A program made the translations under genes and the position numbers. From Larix kaempferi (Eukaryota > Streptophyta > Pinopsida > Pinales > Pinaceae): a stretch of DNA of 64,000 nucleotides. Shown here piece by piece: positions 10,645-22,879 of the stretch (the first letter of the stretch is position 1; the number at the start of each line of letters is the position of its first letter). The notes beneath the pieces are model-generated. The model did no database searches and was not told the origin of the DNA. It was given only the letters and a program-made list of their open reading frames with translations. The stretch lies in the NCBI GenBank assembly GCA_027924585.1, contig BSBM01000712.1, forward strand, positions 754,001 through 818,000. Reading direction: 5' to 3'.

Positions 10645-12885
10645 AGCTTTCACTCTATTTTGCATATAAGCTAAGCCCAATCCTTTAAGTTATAATCATT
10701 AGGTTTTATAATAAAACCTAAATAATTGAGGCCAAGTGTTATATCTAAGATCTCGAAGTCAAAGAGAGTAGTAATCTAGGAAGAAGTACCATTACCCAAA
10801 TGTAAACAGGAAATAGTGGACTTAGTAGGATTGCATATCATACGAGTAGCCTCTAAAAAGAGTCTAAACATATATTTTAACTTTATGATCTCCTTTCTGG
10901 AACCATCTAGGAAAAGTAATATATCATCTACAAACAGTATATGTGTAATGTATATAGGTCCACCAAAATGAAATCCCTTAAGAATTATGTTATCCCTGGC
11001 ATGTGAAATAATTCTACTGAGACCCTCCACAATTAACAGAAATAAAAGAGGATCTAAAGGGAATCCTTGCCTTATTTCTCTGCCAGGTCTTAAAAATGAG
11101 GAAGTAGATCCATTGATATGTATTGAAAAGATAATAGACTAGACACATGAAATGATCCAATTCACCATGAAGAGTTCAAATCCAATATGTATGAGAACTA
11201 GCCTGAGAAAAGTCCAATTATCTATGTCATAGGCCTTGCACAAGTTAACCTTGATGATCACAGTCAAAATGTTCTTTGTCTTTGCCGAATGAATAACTTC
11301 TTATGCTATGCCAATAACATCATGGATTTTCCTACCCTCAAGGAAAAAAAATTGTTCAATTCCGATGGCAGAAGATAGAATACCCCTGACTCTATTAGAA
11401 ATGACCTTAGCTATAATATTGTAGACACATTTACATAAGGAGATAGGCCTGAGATCATCCATTGTTATCACTTTATCTCTTTTTGGGATAAGCATAAAAA
11501 AAATTTGAGTTGAATGCTACCAAGATTCTGCCTTTTTTTATGGATTCTTCAACAATAGATAATAAGTCTTCTCCAATAACCTCAAAACATCCCAGGTAGA
11601 ACTCAGTTTGCCACCCATCAGGGTCGGGGCTCTTATCATGATGCATTGATTTCATTGCCACAATGAGTTCATCTCTTGTAATGACATCATTTAGAGTGTT
11701 GTTCTACTTAGCTAATACAAATTTTGGAAAGTGTGATACAATCTCTAGCATGAAAGGTATTGAAACCCTTGATTCTTCTTTATATAATCCTGAAAAATGC
11801 TTCACTCCCACTTTAGCTATCTCATGGAATCCCAAAACAATATTCATGTCCTCATATTCAATCTCCCAGATATATTTCTGAATCACATTTGTCTTTTGTT
11901 TAATGTAGTTATGGAAATACTTAGAACTATTGTCACTTTTCTATAGCTAGATAGATCTACTCTTGAGCCTAAGTGTAGCATCCTCTTCCTATAGAAACTT
12001 CCTCCTTTTAGATTCAAGATCCAAGATGAGTATTTTATTATCAATGGATGTAAAACCTGTTGGATTAGAGGAGTAATGAGCCTCTAGTGGATCCTCAATC
12101 ATGAGAAGTTCTAAGGCCTTTAATATCTTATTTTTTGCTAACCAGGGGATGGTATGGGCCTTAAGTCTTTTTAGATTGTTCAAAAAATGAACTACTGCTG
12201 AGCATCGAGATTCCCCATCAAAAGGTATCCACAAAGTCTTTACCATGTTTTGGAAACCCTTATATTGTAACCAGATATCATTGAACTTAAACGGAGAAAG
12301 TGGATTTTTGTGATCCTCTTTGATTTTCCAAAAAGATTGGAGAATGGTCCGATGCTCCACTTGAACAAGCCCATTTCTTTATACATGAAATTAATAAGAG
12401 AAAACCATCGTTGATAAGAAGGTGGTCCAATCTATTGGAAATGGCTTGGTCTCCATACCGCATGTTCCTCCAGGTAGGTTTGAGGACAGCTGGGGGTAGT
12501 TTAAAAAGAGATGCCTCATCAAGTTTTCCAGCAAAGCAATCGGAAAGAGGATATTTATAGGAAGAAACACCCTAGGTCTCTGCTTCTCCAATTGAGAAGT
12601 TCAAATCACTTGCTAAAATGGATCTCTCATAAATATGAAAACCTACACCAAATATATTCTCCCAATAATCCAATCTATTTGTGTGTGGTCGATATATGTT
12701 TAACGTAGTGAAAGCAAAACCCAAATCACTAGAGAAAAAATCATCACCTAGCCCTGAAGAAATCCCCCAACATGTAACACATGAAAGAGACCTGATGTTG
12801 CATCATGTGACCAACCCACAAGATCTCCCTTGTGCATCAAGTATAATGAAGTCCCAACCAAGAAATAACTCTTTCATCACCTACT
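10645..12885 (-). pseudogene. LINE A ORF2: endonuclease (C-terminal half) and reverse transcriptase, broken
   Basis: Middle of an L1-type LINE ORF2 read right to left. 12885-12340 matches the end of an APE endonuclease: NIYRPHTNRLDYWENIFG, then SDLNFS (the DLN active-site region), TWRNMRYGDQAISNRLDHLL and a terminal SDHSPI near 12348. 11660-10776 is the RT: KSPDPDGW, PKRDKVITMDDLRPISLC, and the palm FVDDILLF (FVDD at 10923-10934). 10775-10650 continues as LGFIIKPNDYNLKDW. Several stops and frameshifts make it dead. Its left edge is the gypsy target duplication at 10645-10649; its right edge is that of the gag-only element at 12881-12885. Confidence 0.85.
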
Positions 12886-13708
12886 TGTTAGGATATTCCT
12901 ATACTCCATCCTAGTCCCACCAGTATTTTGATCATTTACATTTTCATTCATGCATGCACTTTTAGGGTTTGCATGCATCATTTAGGGTTTGCATGCATTC
13001 CAGTCATCAGTCCCAGCACCTAGCCCTCAGTTAGCTAGCCCCCGAAGCTTCCTTCCACTCAGTTTCAGCCCTCCTAGCCTGTCATGTGCCCTCCTTTCAC
13101 CTATTGCATGAGAAGGGCGCCTTTCTCACCTACTAGTCCAATTTACTTCAGTTATCCACCAGTCTTTCCTTGATTTGAGGCCAGACTGACTCCTCACTAT
13201 TGTTATCACTCCGATTGACCTCCGATGAGACATGACTACTTGTTCTGAATCCAGTTAGCTCCTCATGCGCCCTCCACTAAGCCTCCTTCATTCAGTTAGT
13301 GTCTCCATGTGCCAGTTACATTCAGTTACACCTACCACACTTAGTTAGACTTAGTTTGACTAATGGTTGACAGTTACTTGTGCATTGACGACTCCATCGA
13401 TGATGAGATAGACTACTAGTTGTGATCCGATGACACTCCAGTGATCCTTTGATCACTCCATGAAGGCTAATTCAAATTGCCACCTTAGGCATTTGAATCC
13501 TCATGCATTGTACTATTTATTTGTCCATATTGTGATTAATTAATCAGTGTGTGTGTGAAGTATTTTTGCTTCTATCCAAGTTCTACTGTATTATTATTCT
13601 GTTGCTCATTATACTGCATTGACGACTCTTCTTCTATTTTCCTGCTTAATCAATTACTTTCTTGTGAGGTATACATCATCTCTTAGATCTGTTGTGAGGA
13701 TTTTCACA
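12886..13708 (+). repeat. 5' LTR of gag-only element
   Basis: Opens TGTTAGGATATTCC and closes GAGGATTTTCACA. Near 12960-13000 it has a short duplication of TTAGGGTTTGCATGCAT. The region is rich in CTCC/CAGT strings with no coding sign. Confidence 0.92.
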
Positions 13709-13720
13709 TGGTATCAGAGC
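13709..13720 (+). other. Primer binding site (initiator-Met tRNA type)
   Basis: TGGTATCAGAGC immediately follows the LTR end, as in most plant copia elements. Confidence 0.85.
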
Positions 13721-13863
13721 ATGTTGAGAGTATTGTTTATCTCCATTCCTAAGAGTTTTTTGTAGGTTATTATCAAGATTTCGAGTGCAGCAGTTTCTGC
13801 ATTTTTGCAGCAGTAGCAGTTGCATATATTCTCTATTGTTTTTGCAGGTCTTCTACAGCTTCA

Positions 13864-15003
13864 ATGAATTCAGAAGAAATCCCTCCTCTTTCTTCATTCA
13901 ACTACGATGAATGGAAACAAAAAAATATAGCATATTTGAAGAGCCATGATCTCTTTGATTGTTATTTTGAAAGAGAGTTCGAATCCTTTGAAGAGAAGAT
14001 TGACTGGTTGAATAAAGGTGGCATGGCCCTTGGAAGAATGATGGTTACTATGCCTGATTACATATTGTACCCAATCATTATTGATATTGAAACTCCAAAA
14101 GAGCTATGGGATCACCTGGATGAAAGATTCAGCAAACAGAATGAAGGATTTGGTCCAAACCCTTTCAAGAACAAGCAAAGTGATGCATTCTCCCTCCTTG
14201 ATGATCTCATTGATCATGAACCAGTATCAAACACATCTCATATTGAAGTTGTCCACAAAGAAGAAGAACTTGCATATTATACACTCATGCTCCAAATTTC
14301 TTCTCTTTCTGTGCTAGCTCATACTCTAGATATTGCAAAAGGTCCTAAATCCTCTCTTGCACCAGAGTCTGTTGGTTTGCATCATGATCACATGATTATT
14401 TCGGAGGTAAAATAAGCTATTGGAGGTAATGCATTCACTCGTCTCAAGCAATCACCTCTTATTTACTACTATATGATCATTATTCCACGCTTTCAGAAGG
14501 TTATTGAAGAATATGGCCATTTCCATTCGCTTGAGATAATCTCTCATGCATTTACTGGTTTTGATCTCACCTCTCATGGTTCAAAGGAGATCTCAAGAAA
14601 CCATGATTCAAGTCTTGGATCTAATTTGAATTCTAAGCAAGCACTACTTGAGATAATTTCTCATGCATATAATGGTTTTGATCTCAACCCTGCTGGTTCA
14701 AAGGAGATCTCAAGAAACTATTCATCAAGTCTTACATTTGATTTGGATTTCAAGCAATCATTATTATTTGATGGTTCTTTTTGGCATAATCTCACCCATG
14801 ATGGTTTGAAGGAGAAGACAAAAGACTATCTGCATATTCATATTTTTGATCCTACCTCAATTGATTCAAATCATAGGTTCAAGGATCATCCTCATACTTT
14901 TGGATTTGTTCTCATCACATTCGATCTAAAGAGCAAGTACAAGCACATGCTTTTTGAGCATGATCCACTTCTTCCCAAGAAGAAGATACCTCCAGACATA
15001 TGA
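13864..15003 (+). pseudogene. Single gag-like frame with tandem-repeat C-terminus, one internal stop
   Basis: Frame of 379 codons from ATG 13864 to stop 15001-15003, broken once by TAA at 14413-14415; both sides are in the same frame. The N-terminal ~100 residues resemble copia gag of the UBN2/DUF4219 type (FNYDEWKQKNIAYLKSHDLF, later TPKELWDHLDERFSKQN), which in other elements forms the RNA-packaging particle. No CCHC knuckle is present. The part after the stop has two 39-codon repeats (14533-14649 and 14650-14766, each starting EIISHA) and a weaker third with DGLKEKTKDY. I do not recognise that part. It may have been a gag-like packaging protein; that is an inference. Confidence 0.75.
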
Positions 15004-15192
15004 CCAAGCATCACACCTGCTTGAGTTTGGAGCATTTAATTTTTGTGTGTGCCTTACAGTCTATTTTTGAGGGGGGGGGGTATTTTTCCCATGAAATTTT
15101 CCCCACTTCCTTGGGTTATTGACTGTTATTATTCATTGTATGGGGTGACCTCTGGTCTTAGTTACTAGGGCCCATGATGGATTAAGGGTGGG

Positions 15193-16020
15193 TGTTAGGA
15201 TATTCCTATACTCCATCCTAGTCCCACCAGTATTTTGATCATTTACATTTTCAATCATGCATGCACTTTTAGGGTTAGCATGCATTTAGGGTTTGAATGC
15301 ATTTGCATGCATTCCAGTCATCAGTCTCAGCACCTAGCCCTCAGTTAGCTAGCCCCCGGAGCTTCCTTCCACTCAGTTTCATCCCTCCTAGCCTGTCATG
15401 TGCCCTCCTTTCACCTACTGAATGAGAAGGGTGCCTTTCTCACCAACCAGTCCATTTTACTTCAGTTATCCACCAGTCTTTCCTTGATTTGAGGCCATAC
15501 TGACTCCTCATTGCTGTTATCACTCCAATTGACCTCCAATGAGACATCACTACTTGTTCTGACTCCAGTTAGCTCCTCATGCGCCCTCCAATGAGCCTCC
15601 TTCATTTAGTTAGTGTCTCCATGTGCCAATTACATTCAATTACACCTACCACACTAAGTTATACTCAGTTTGACTGACGGTTGACAGTTACTTGTGCATT
15701 GATGACTCCACCAATGATGAGATAGACTACTAGTTGTGCTCTGATGACACTCCAGCGAACCTTTGATCACTCCATGAAGGCTAATTCGAATTGCCACCTT
15801 AGGCATTCGAATCCTCATGCATTTTACTATTTAGTTGTCCATATTGTGATTAATTAATCAGTGTGTGTGAAGCATTTTTGCTTCTATCTGAGTTCTACTG
15901 TATTATTATTCTGTTGCTCATTATACTGCATTGACCACTCTTCTTCTATTTTCCTGCTTAATCAATTACTTTCTTGTGAGGTATGCATCATCTCTTAGAT
16001 CTGCTGTGAGGATTTTCACA
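15193..16020 (+). repeat. 3' LTR of gag-only element
   Basis: Same ends as the 5' copy; 5 bp longer, with rearranged GCATGCATTT motifs near 15280-15315. Preceded by only a weak purine stretch (TAAGGGTGGG, 15183-15192) and, further up, a run of nine or ten G near 15071. Followed by CTACT. Confidence 0.92.
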
Positions 16021-16150
16021 CTACTGCCAAAGTTTCTTGTGATAAAATGATATCAGGCTTGTGAAGATTAACCAATCGATTCAGGGCCATTTTCTTGGAG
16101 GGATTCCCTAACCCTTGATGTCAAGAGAGATGTAGATAATTATGTAACCT
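16021..16150 (-). pseudogene. LINE A ORF2 start: N-terminal endonuclease fragment
   Basis: Read right to left: a degenerate form of the SWN-x-RGLG start of LINE endonucleases, a frameshift, then LGNPSKKMALNRLVNLHKPD and SQETLAV, which holds the catalytic Glu region (QET). The CTACT duplication cuts the frame here, and the match resumes at 12885 on the other side of the gag-only element. This proves that the two segments belonged to one LINE. Confidence 0.8.
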
Positions 16151-16249
16151 TTACAATTGGGGTACATGTTAAGGCCCCCTTTATAGTATTTTGTTTACCA
16201 CCATTAACATCAAGAAAAACCTAGAACCTAGCTGAAGCCATGACAGAAC

Positions 16250-18145
16250 GATGCCCTCTAATTCTACCAGAACCCCCTGAATCCTTCTTGTGTAGTTACC
16301 CCAAGGATAAACCCCCAATTGCTGCAGTCTTCACCAAGGACCTGGGTCTAAAATGGTACCTCGGTGAGGTCCTATCCTTTTTCTCCACACTAGAAACTGG
16401 TTCGGGAAAGGGGGTACGATAGGATGACTTTCCACCAGCATCACCAAAAGATTCCCAAGTCCCAGGAGAATTGATCAACACGGGAGCAAAAGAGGTCTCC
16501 AAAGATGAAAATGGATCCTCTCTATCAGGAGAGATGAAACCACCCCTAACAGGAAAATAAGGGAGGTAGAGCAATGAAGGTGCCAAGGGATCATGAGATT
16601 GTAGAGATTATGATAGATGAGGGGAGGAAAGTGAAAGAACCTTCCCATTGATCTCATCAGAAATGATCTCTGTAAAAATACATCCTCCCTCCAAGTCAAT
16701 GGACCTCTCACCAACCAACACAGGGGATCGTTGGTCCAGGTTACAAACACCAAAGTAAGTGCAGTGTATGGGAAGATAGGGAAAAATGGAAGAGTGAAGA
16801 AGTTGGGAGGAGGAGGTAGAAGGGGTGTATGGAAAAGGATCAATGGATAAAGGAATATGAACCAGTCCATTCAATAATATGAGAATCTCGGTACCACGGC
16901 CATAGAAAGGGTTCTAAAAAATACTAGGGGTCGAAACCTGAGAGAGAGTATATAAAAATTAGGGTCAAAATTATGTGTCAAATCCGATGAGGAAGGACTA
17001 TCCGATAAGAAATATTTACTAACAAGAAAGCGGAAGGAAAAATGAAGAAATTCATAAGAAACAAATACTGACTTACCCAAAGAGAGTGATATATGTAGAG
17101 TATGATCATTCTAATCCACGATGTGGTACGTCTTCGCCACTCCATCCTAATGGTTCATATGATGAATAGATACTAGATGAGTCATTTCTAGAAGCTTCAA
17201 AATGGAGTTGACAATAGGACCAGGTACAACAACTAGATTCTTCGACTGAAACGACTGTCCATTGGTCATAACAGAGTACAAGTGATGTATATCTACTAGA
17301 TATGTACCAACTTCAACCTTAGAAGGATCACTATCCAAGAAATCCTCCCCTCCATGGAAATAGTGCCACTATAATTCCTTCAATACTATCGGGTGAAGGG
17401 CGATACACAATCTTGGACAAGATGAACATATTCATGGAATTGGTTACATCTGAAGGGTAGCCTAGAGTAGTCAAGATCCTAAGAGTATGAATTCTGACCT
17501 TTTGAGATAACCAATTTCTCAGTAATCCATAGTTAATGTTAATATCAACGATAATCTTAGCCACCGACATGATTCCAGTAGCTTCGAAATTGTCATCAGC
17601 GAGAAGAAACTCTCCCAATGAAGCTCCAATAAGAGAAAAAATGTCCAAAGTCCACAACTCCGGTGGGATCCCTGGTAACTTCATCCAGGTCGGATGGGAT
17701 TAGATTGTTTCACGACGTGCATCGAAGGTAGGTACCCAATGTTTAACCTTGAATGCAAGGGAGCCCCATAACCAGACACCTTCCATCACTTTTAGGACGT
17801 CATCCAGAGACCAGAGAATAGCTCCAAGCCACCCTTTAAAGAGAACAAAACATTTGTGGGGGAGAGGTAGCTGAAAAAAGTCCATTTATTCGTAACCCAA
17901 GCTCCAAACAAAGGTAGCACCATGTTCTTGCCCCTAAACTGACCTACTATCATCGTTTATGTCATAGCGAAAACATCGTTTATGGCTATGTCATCAACTA
18001 GGGATAAATTAACCTTAGGATTTCTCTTAATGCATATTCTCCTTTTCCTTCCTTCTTCTCCCTTAGGACCTCCTGAAACATGTTCTAGGGAAAAACCATT
18101 TGTTCCCAGAGAAAACCCAGGTCGAACCACCGAACGTTGGAACAT
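16250..18145 (-). pseudogene. LINE A ORF1 (DUF4283 gag-like), broken
   Basis: ORF1 of the same LINE, lying upstream of its ORF2. From the right: 17885-17700 has FVLFKGWLGAILWSLDDVLKVMEGVW and VKHWVPTFDARRE, then 17684-17570 has MKLPGIPPELWTLDIFSLIGASLG. This is the DUF4283 pattern of plant LINE ORF1 proteins, which bind the element RNA. The stop between the two segments and later frameshifts show that it is dead. The remainder to 16250 is Ser/Pro-rich and acidic in places, without a recognisable zinc knuckle. The start is not certain. Confidence 0.65.
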
Positions 18146-18950
18146 GGTTGTATCAACTACTCCCGAGGATATCTAAGAACACTGAGGGAAGATAGAAGGG
18201 TTTCTCGATAGTAAGTCACATTTTACTGAATCAAATAATGGAGAGTCCAAATTGGAACCCAACTCTGTAGCCAAAAAATCTTTATATGGGGGATTTCCTC
18301 CTATCTAGTGACAAATCCATGGAGCTCAGACCATATGCCCCAGGGGGACCTAGGAAAGGAAAATACGTGACGCTTTGAAATCAAGGAAAAGACTCTCAGT
18401 GGGTACACCAAGATAATCCTCGAAATGGGATAAGATGATGCAAACGTGACCGAAAGATAGGAAGGTACTTAGTGATGAGACTTTATGTTCAGTGGAGAAC
18501 AGGTCATAGATAGTAAATTCCTAACAAAAGGGGAATGAATGACCTCAAAAACCTCACCCATATGAAAAACCTACAGGAGTTCCTAGTACATAGAAAGTCC
18601 TCCTATCAAGAGTACCTTGGGAGACCTTCTCATCACCAAGAAACCTTAGAAAACCAAAAAGGCGCCATTGAAAACCCTAGAAAACCATAACACTCTCAAA
18701 CCACTAGCTAATGGTACCACTTCTTAGCTTAGATATACAGCCCAACTCCCAATCAACCTATATGGAGGTGCATTATATTATTAATCAATTTTATACATAA
18801 TACTTATAATTAGAGAGGGATATTCAAATTCATATAAATAATGTAAATATGGCTATTATTAATGGATTTCATATGTATAATATAAGATAAGAGAAACGAT
18901 ATGTTTGATTTATATTATAGTAGTAGTAGTAGTAATTTATTTTAAAGGTT
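18146..18950 (-). other. Probable 5' UTR of LINE A, then AT-rich DNA
   Basis: On the minus strand 18700-18650 contains CTAGGGTTTTCAATGGCGCC, a style common at the 5' ends of plant LINEs. From about 18750 the sequence is AT-rich, with a short ATT/ATA satellite-like run and (TAG)n near 18920. No gene seen. Confidence 0.4.
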
Positions 18951-18957
18951 ATAGCCT

Positions 18958-19130
18958 ACTTAAACACTAAATTGATGTATGAGACCCTCTTGTTTGTCGA
19001 ACATTAAAGGACCTCCTTTGCATAGCAATTTGACTGTTAAAGTTTACGGAGGTGTACATATCCTACCCCTGGATTTGAACATGTGACCTCATAGTAAGAA
19101 ACACATATTCTTAACTATTAGTCCCACTCA
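18958..19130 (-). repeat. Possible tRNA-derived SINE remnant
   Basis: On the minus strand the segment holds GAGGTCACATGTTCAAATCC (B box GTTCAAATC at about 19072-19080), preceded about 40 bases upstream by GTGGGACTAATAGTTAAG, a poor A box. This spacing resembles the RNA polymerase III promoter of Au-type plant SINEs. No target duplication was established. It may be chance. Confidence 0.35.
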
Positions 19131-19655
19131 TGAAGTTTAAAATTAATTTATATACATCATATCAATAAAAATAAAAGCGGTATTTTTGTGGATCTAATAA
19201 TTAAGAATGTGTTTTTCCTCTTTAAAAATTATAGGTTAGAATATGAATAAAAATTAAGACACAAACATCTCCATAAAATAAGTAATCAAATAAATGTATG
19301 TAAAAGACCTTTATCTAACAACCCCTCACATCCTCCTTCACCATGCTAAGAATTCTCATCACCCATGAATCCTGCAAGGTAAAGGCCCCAGTTTCAGACT
19401 TCAATATCAAACAAGAAATTGATGTTAATTGCACATGCTACTTTTGCCTCACCCCTCCCAAATATAATGAAGAATTGGGGAATTGGAAGAGGACACTCTG
19501 CTAGAGAAGAAATGTACCTCAGAGGAGGAAATTATGGAGAATATGGAGGGGTATGCCCAAGACCCTGGTAACAACAGAGCTAGAGACACAAAATTCTTCA
19601 AAGCAGTGGACACACAGACAGTAAAGGTTTTTAATTCAAAGACACACGAAACAAT
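19131..19655. other. No gene recognised
   Basis: AT-rich DNA followed by a short open frame (19483 onwards) whose first half matches nothing I know. Copia similarity begins near 19660. Confidence 0.4.
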
Positions 19656-19659
19656 GAAC

Positions 19660-20450
19660 ACACATCATAGGCAACAATATAGGATTTTTTATTGCTTTAT
19701 GGTGAGCCAAAGTGAGTATAACTATTGTGGATGTTTTAAAGGTTTTGATGATGGTATATTCATGATGTATGTTATGATATGGTTTTTGCAAGCAAGAGCA
19801 TGGTTGATATCAACAGTTTAGAGGCTTAGTTGAATAGAACATTTTAGATGAAGGATCGAGGAGTGGCGAAACAAATCTTGGGCATAGAAGTACAGAAAGA
19901 TGAGAAAGATGATAAGTTGTGGTTATCAAAACAAAAGTCTATGAAAAAAATATTGGTGATGTTCAGTAGGAACATTGTGAAATCAGTAAATATCTCTTTA
20001 GCTTTGCATTGTAAGCTTTGTTCATGTTTATGTTCCAGATATAAGGAAGAAAAGGTTATGTCTTGTATACCATATGCCAGTTTAGTAGGATGTTTGATGT
20101 ATGCGATGATATGGTCAAATACTTCACATGCAGTTGGTGTTGTCAATAGATATATGGAAAATCCAGGTAAAGTAGTGAAATAGGTGCTTTAATATTTTAG
20201 AGGCACGAGTATCATCCTACAGTGGTTGCAGTGATTTAGTCTGTGGTTATGTTGATTTAGAATTTGTAGGAGATTTGGAAAAAAGGAGATCTACATCGGG
20301 TTATGTATCAAAGTATCATTTTGTAGGATAGTTTATTGATGGAGGTGGAGTGGTCCATACTCGAGCAAATCGTACAAACATGTTCACGAAACTAGTATTG
20401 TTAGAGAACCTAAACTGGTGTTTGGATTCTCTTGGCTTGCAAAGAAGGTG
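19660..20450 (+). pseudogene. Ty1/copia RT-RNase H remnant
   Basis: End of a copia polyprotein. FMVSQSEYNYCGCFKGFDDG and, after a frameshift, ASKSMVDINSLEA lie either side of the lost YVDD motif (19690-19820). Then MKDRGVAKQILGIEVQKDEKDDKLWLSKQK (19848-19935 region), PYASLVGCLMYAM, ISHAVGVVNRYMENPGK (with one in-frame T for D change), and, after stops, TNMFTKLVLLENLNWCLDSLGL near 20375-20440, the usual C-terminus of RNase H. Many stops and at least two frameshifts. No gag, protease or integrase of this copy is in view. Confidence 0.75.
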
Positions 20451-20590
20451 ATGAACAAGCCAGACAAGGTATTTGATAAATTGTTTTCAAGGTGGAGGTT
20501 TTTTATTGTGATAACCAATTATCTATGAATAGGATAAGGTGGTTCCTAAAATCACTCTATGGCTATGGTGGTTCCTTTTATTCTAGTTAT

Positions 20591-20924
20591 TGTTGAAACA
20601 AATCAACCCAAAAATGGGGTTTTTGTTGTTCATGTAATTAATAATCCAGTTAGTTGTCACTATGAACACTGCCATATAAATATGTAAATCATGTAGAGGA
20701 AATGAGGCACAGTGGTCAGCCCCAAGGGAGCAGAAGGGTGCAAGCCTGGAAAGTTGTTTGCAAGTCTCATGTCATTGAAAAACTAGAATACCTATTCTTT
20801 CTCGTGGACGTTTCCCCTTCAAGGGGTTTTACCACATAAATTTGATGTGTCCTTATGTGATTATTATTGTGTTCATGTTCTCCATTTGTCATGCATTCTT
20901 CCAATGCAATTATGCTGCCCAACA
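20591..20924 (+). repeat. Probable 3' LTR of the copia remnant
   Basis: Runs from TGTTGAAAC to GCCCAACA, giving a TGTTG/CAACA inverted end, 140 bases after the polyprotein tail. It contains CCCCTTCAAGGGGTTTTACCACATAAA, typical of the transcribed part of copia LTRs; only short parts of it are needed to see the match (GGGTTTTACCAC near 20824). No 5' partner in the window. Confidence 0.55.
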
Positions 20925-22560
20925 ATATCTATAAAGACCCAACAAATTTAAGATATAAAGTTTTTGTTATTTTGATAAAATTATGTTAATTTTTTATTAT
21001 ATATAATATTACTATTAATATCTTTTTAAAATTATATGTTTATATAATTTGTAAACATTTAATTTTTTCAGTTTCAAGATTTTTTTTATTAGTTTGTATG
21101 TGATTGGTGCGATTAGATTGTGGTCTTAAAAACCACGATCCAATATCTAAGACATCAAAATCACCCATGGATATCACCTTTCCTGGATCACACCAACCCT
21201 TAACATGATTGGATTTTAAGTGTCTCCTTTTGGCTATCTTGTAGGGATTAAACTTGGGTTTCCATTCATAATAAGGCCCATTGAAACCAACTGTGTTGAC
21301 AATATTTGACTACTTTTACACATTTTAATTTTTCTTTCAATCTACATTATTAAATATTACATAGCAATGTCATAGAGTCAACCTGATTTTATATGTATAA
21401 TATATAAGAAAAAGAAAACTAAACGAATGTAAATAAAATAAAAGTCCTAAGTAAAAACAAAGAGCGAGGAAGGGGGAGACAATAAGATCTCGTTGGGAAT
21501 TTCTAGATGAGAAACAACCGTGTTAACCATGAAAGCTAGAGAATACTTGAATTTGGATTCCAACCGAGATTCAACCTAATTCCACCTATGTAACTTGTTA
21601 AGTGCCAAAAATTAAATGGTAGTTTCCACTGTGCATCAACCTTTACACATTGTTCTCAATTTAAGCCTTTGATTTTAGTCATAAAGAAAAAAACTTTGAA
21701 CATCTCATATTCACATCACTTTACCCCTCTTCTCACCTCAACCAATTCACACAACACACATTTACTTTTGCAATGACAATAAACTACATTTTCCAATGTG
21801 AGATTATGAATATCAACCAAGTCAAAAGACCATTTAAATGTAGGGCTTGTTTCCAAATCAAGAAGAACCATTGTAATTAACGAGCACTTTTCATTATTAT
21901 AAACATTAGCGAGCAATGACCAAAATGCAATGTTTATTAAGGACAACTTAAAGCTTCTTCGTGGGCACCAAGAAACTTTGTTTTCTCTTATCCATTTTCT
22001 ACGCTGTTAATCTATTTCATACCCACAATATATAAAAAAACAAGATTGATCCATAAATTCATATAATACTAATAATTACTTTCATATTTTTCTCAAAACT
22101 AAAAAATGATTAACAATATCTTTTGCATGAACATCTTTTAGTCATTTGATTGCAAGCCGTTGAATCCTTTACTTATCTTTTTAATGCAAACCCCTAAATA
22201 CTTAGTAATACTTAAGCCTAGGAATCATTTCCTTGCTGCTTTTTATTCACGTCTATGATTGAAGCGTAGTTAACAAATTTGGTTGAATCAGGCTAATCAA
22301 TATAGAAATTTGGAAATTCCATTTGTTTAATCAATATAGGAATTTGAAAATTCGATTTGTTTCAAGAATTATTTAATCTAACCTTGTATTGTAACTTAAC
22401 CATTTGTTTAATTATTGTGTTCCATGGTCAATTGAAACAATTCGAAAGAGCTTAAGACTAGTCGTAACTTAACACTTTGTTTAATTGGCATGTGCTATGG
22501 TCAATTGAAATGACATTAGAGAGTTGGAGTGGTCATGTGCCACTTTATTGCCTTTTGTTT
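20925..22560. other. AT-rich DNA, no gene recognised
   Basis: Only short frames without family likeness, e.g. 21716-21946 minus. A short near-repeat of TCAATATAG-AATTTG-AAATTC is seen at 22297-22355. Nothing else supported. Confidence 0.4.
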
Positions 22561-22879
22561 TTATCTTGAGAGCTTCTAGTAAGGGTTTTGCTTCTCTTTT
22601 AGTTGTGTTTAGGACCTTGGGTTTTTGGCTTTTGTTGGGTATTTTTTATTCTTGCTAGTTTTGTGAGGAGCTTTGGGCATTATTCTCTTGCTTCCACATG
22701 ATGCAATCATGGTAGTGATATGCCCCTCATCTTAGTTTTGTTGTAAATCCTTGCGGACTTCATTTTGGTTGATGGTTTGTGGGCTTTAAATGAAGCACGA
22801 TGGTATCCCCGAGGACTCTTGGAAATCCCGCGTTAAGTTAAAGCACAAACCGTCTAACTTAGTGCTTGGAGAGGATGAG

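Larger units (their letters stand above)
12886..16020 (+). mobile_element. Gag-only LTR retrotransposon (no pol) inserted in LINE A endonuclease
   Basis: A 3135-bp element with LTRs of 823 and 828 bp, a perfect target duplication CTACT (12881-12885 and 16021-16025), and a tRNA-iMet primer site directly after the 5' LTR. The 1.48-kb interior holds one coding frame with copia-type gag similarity and no protease, RT or integrase. This is the structure described in plants as TR-GAG, a non-autonomous class that must borrow enzymes from a partner. The LTRs differ by several percent by eye, including small indels near the start, so it looks older than the 4.3-kb gypsy insertion. Confidence 0.92.
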
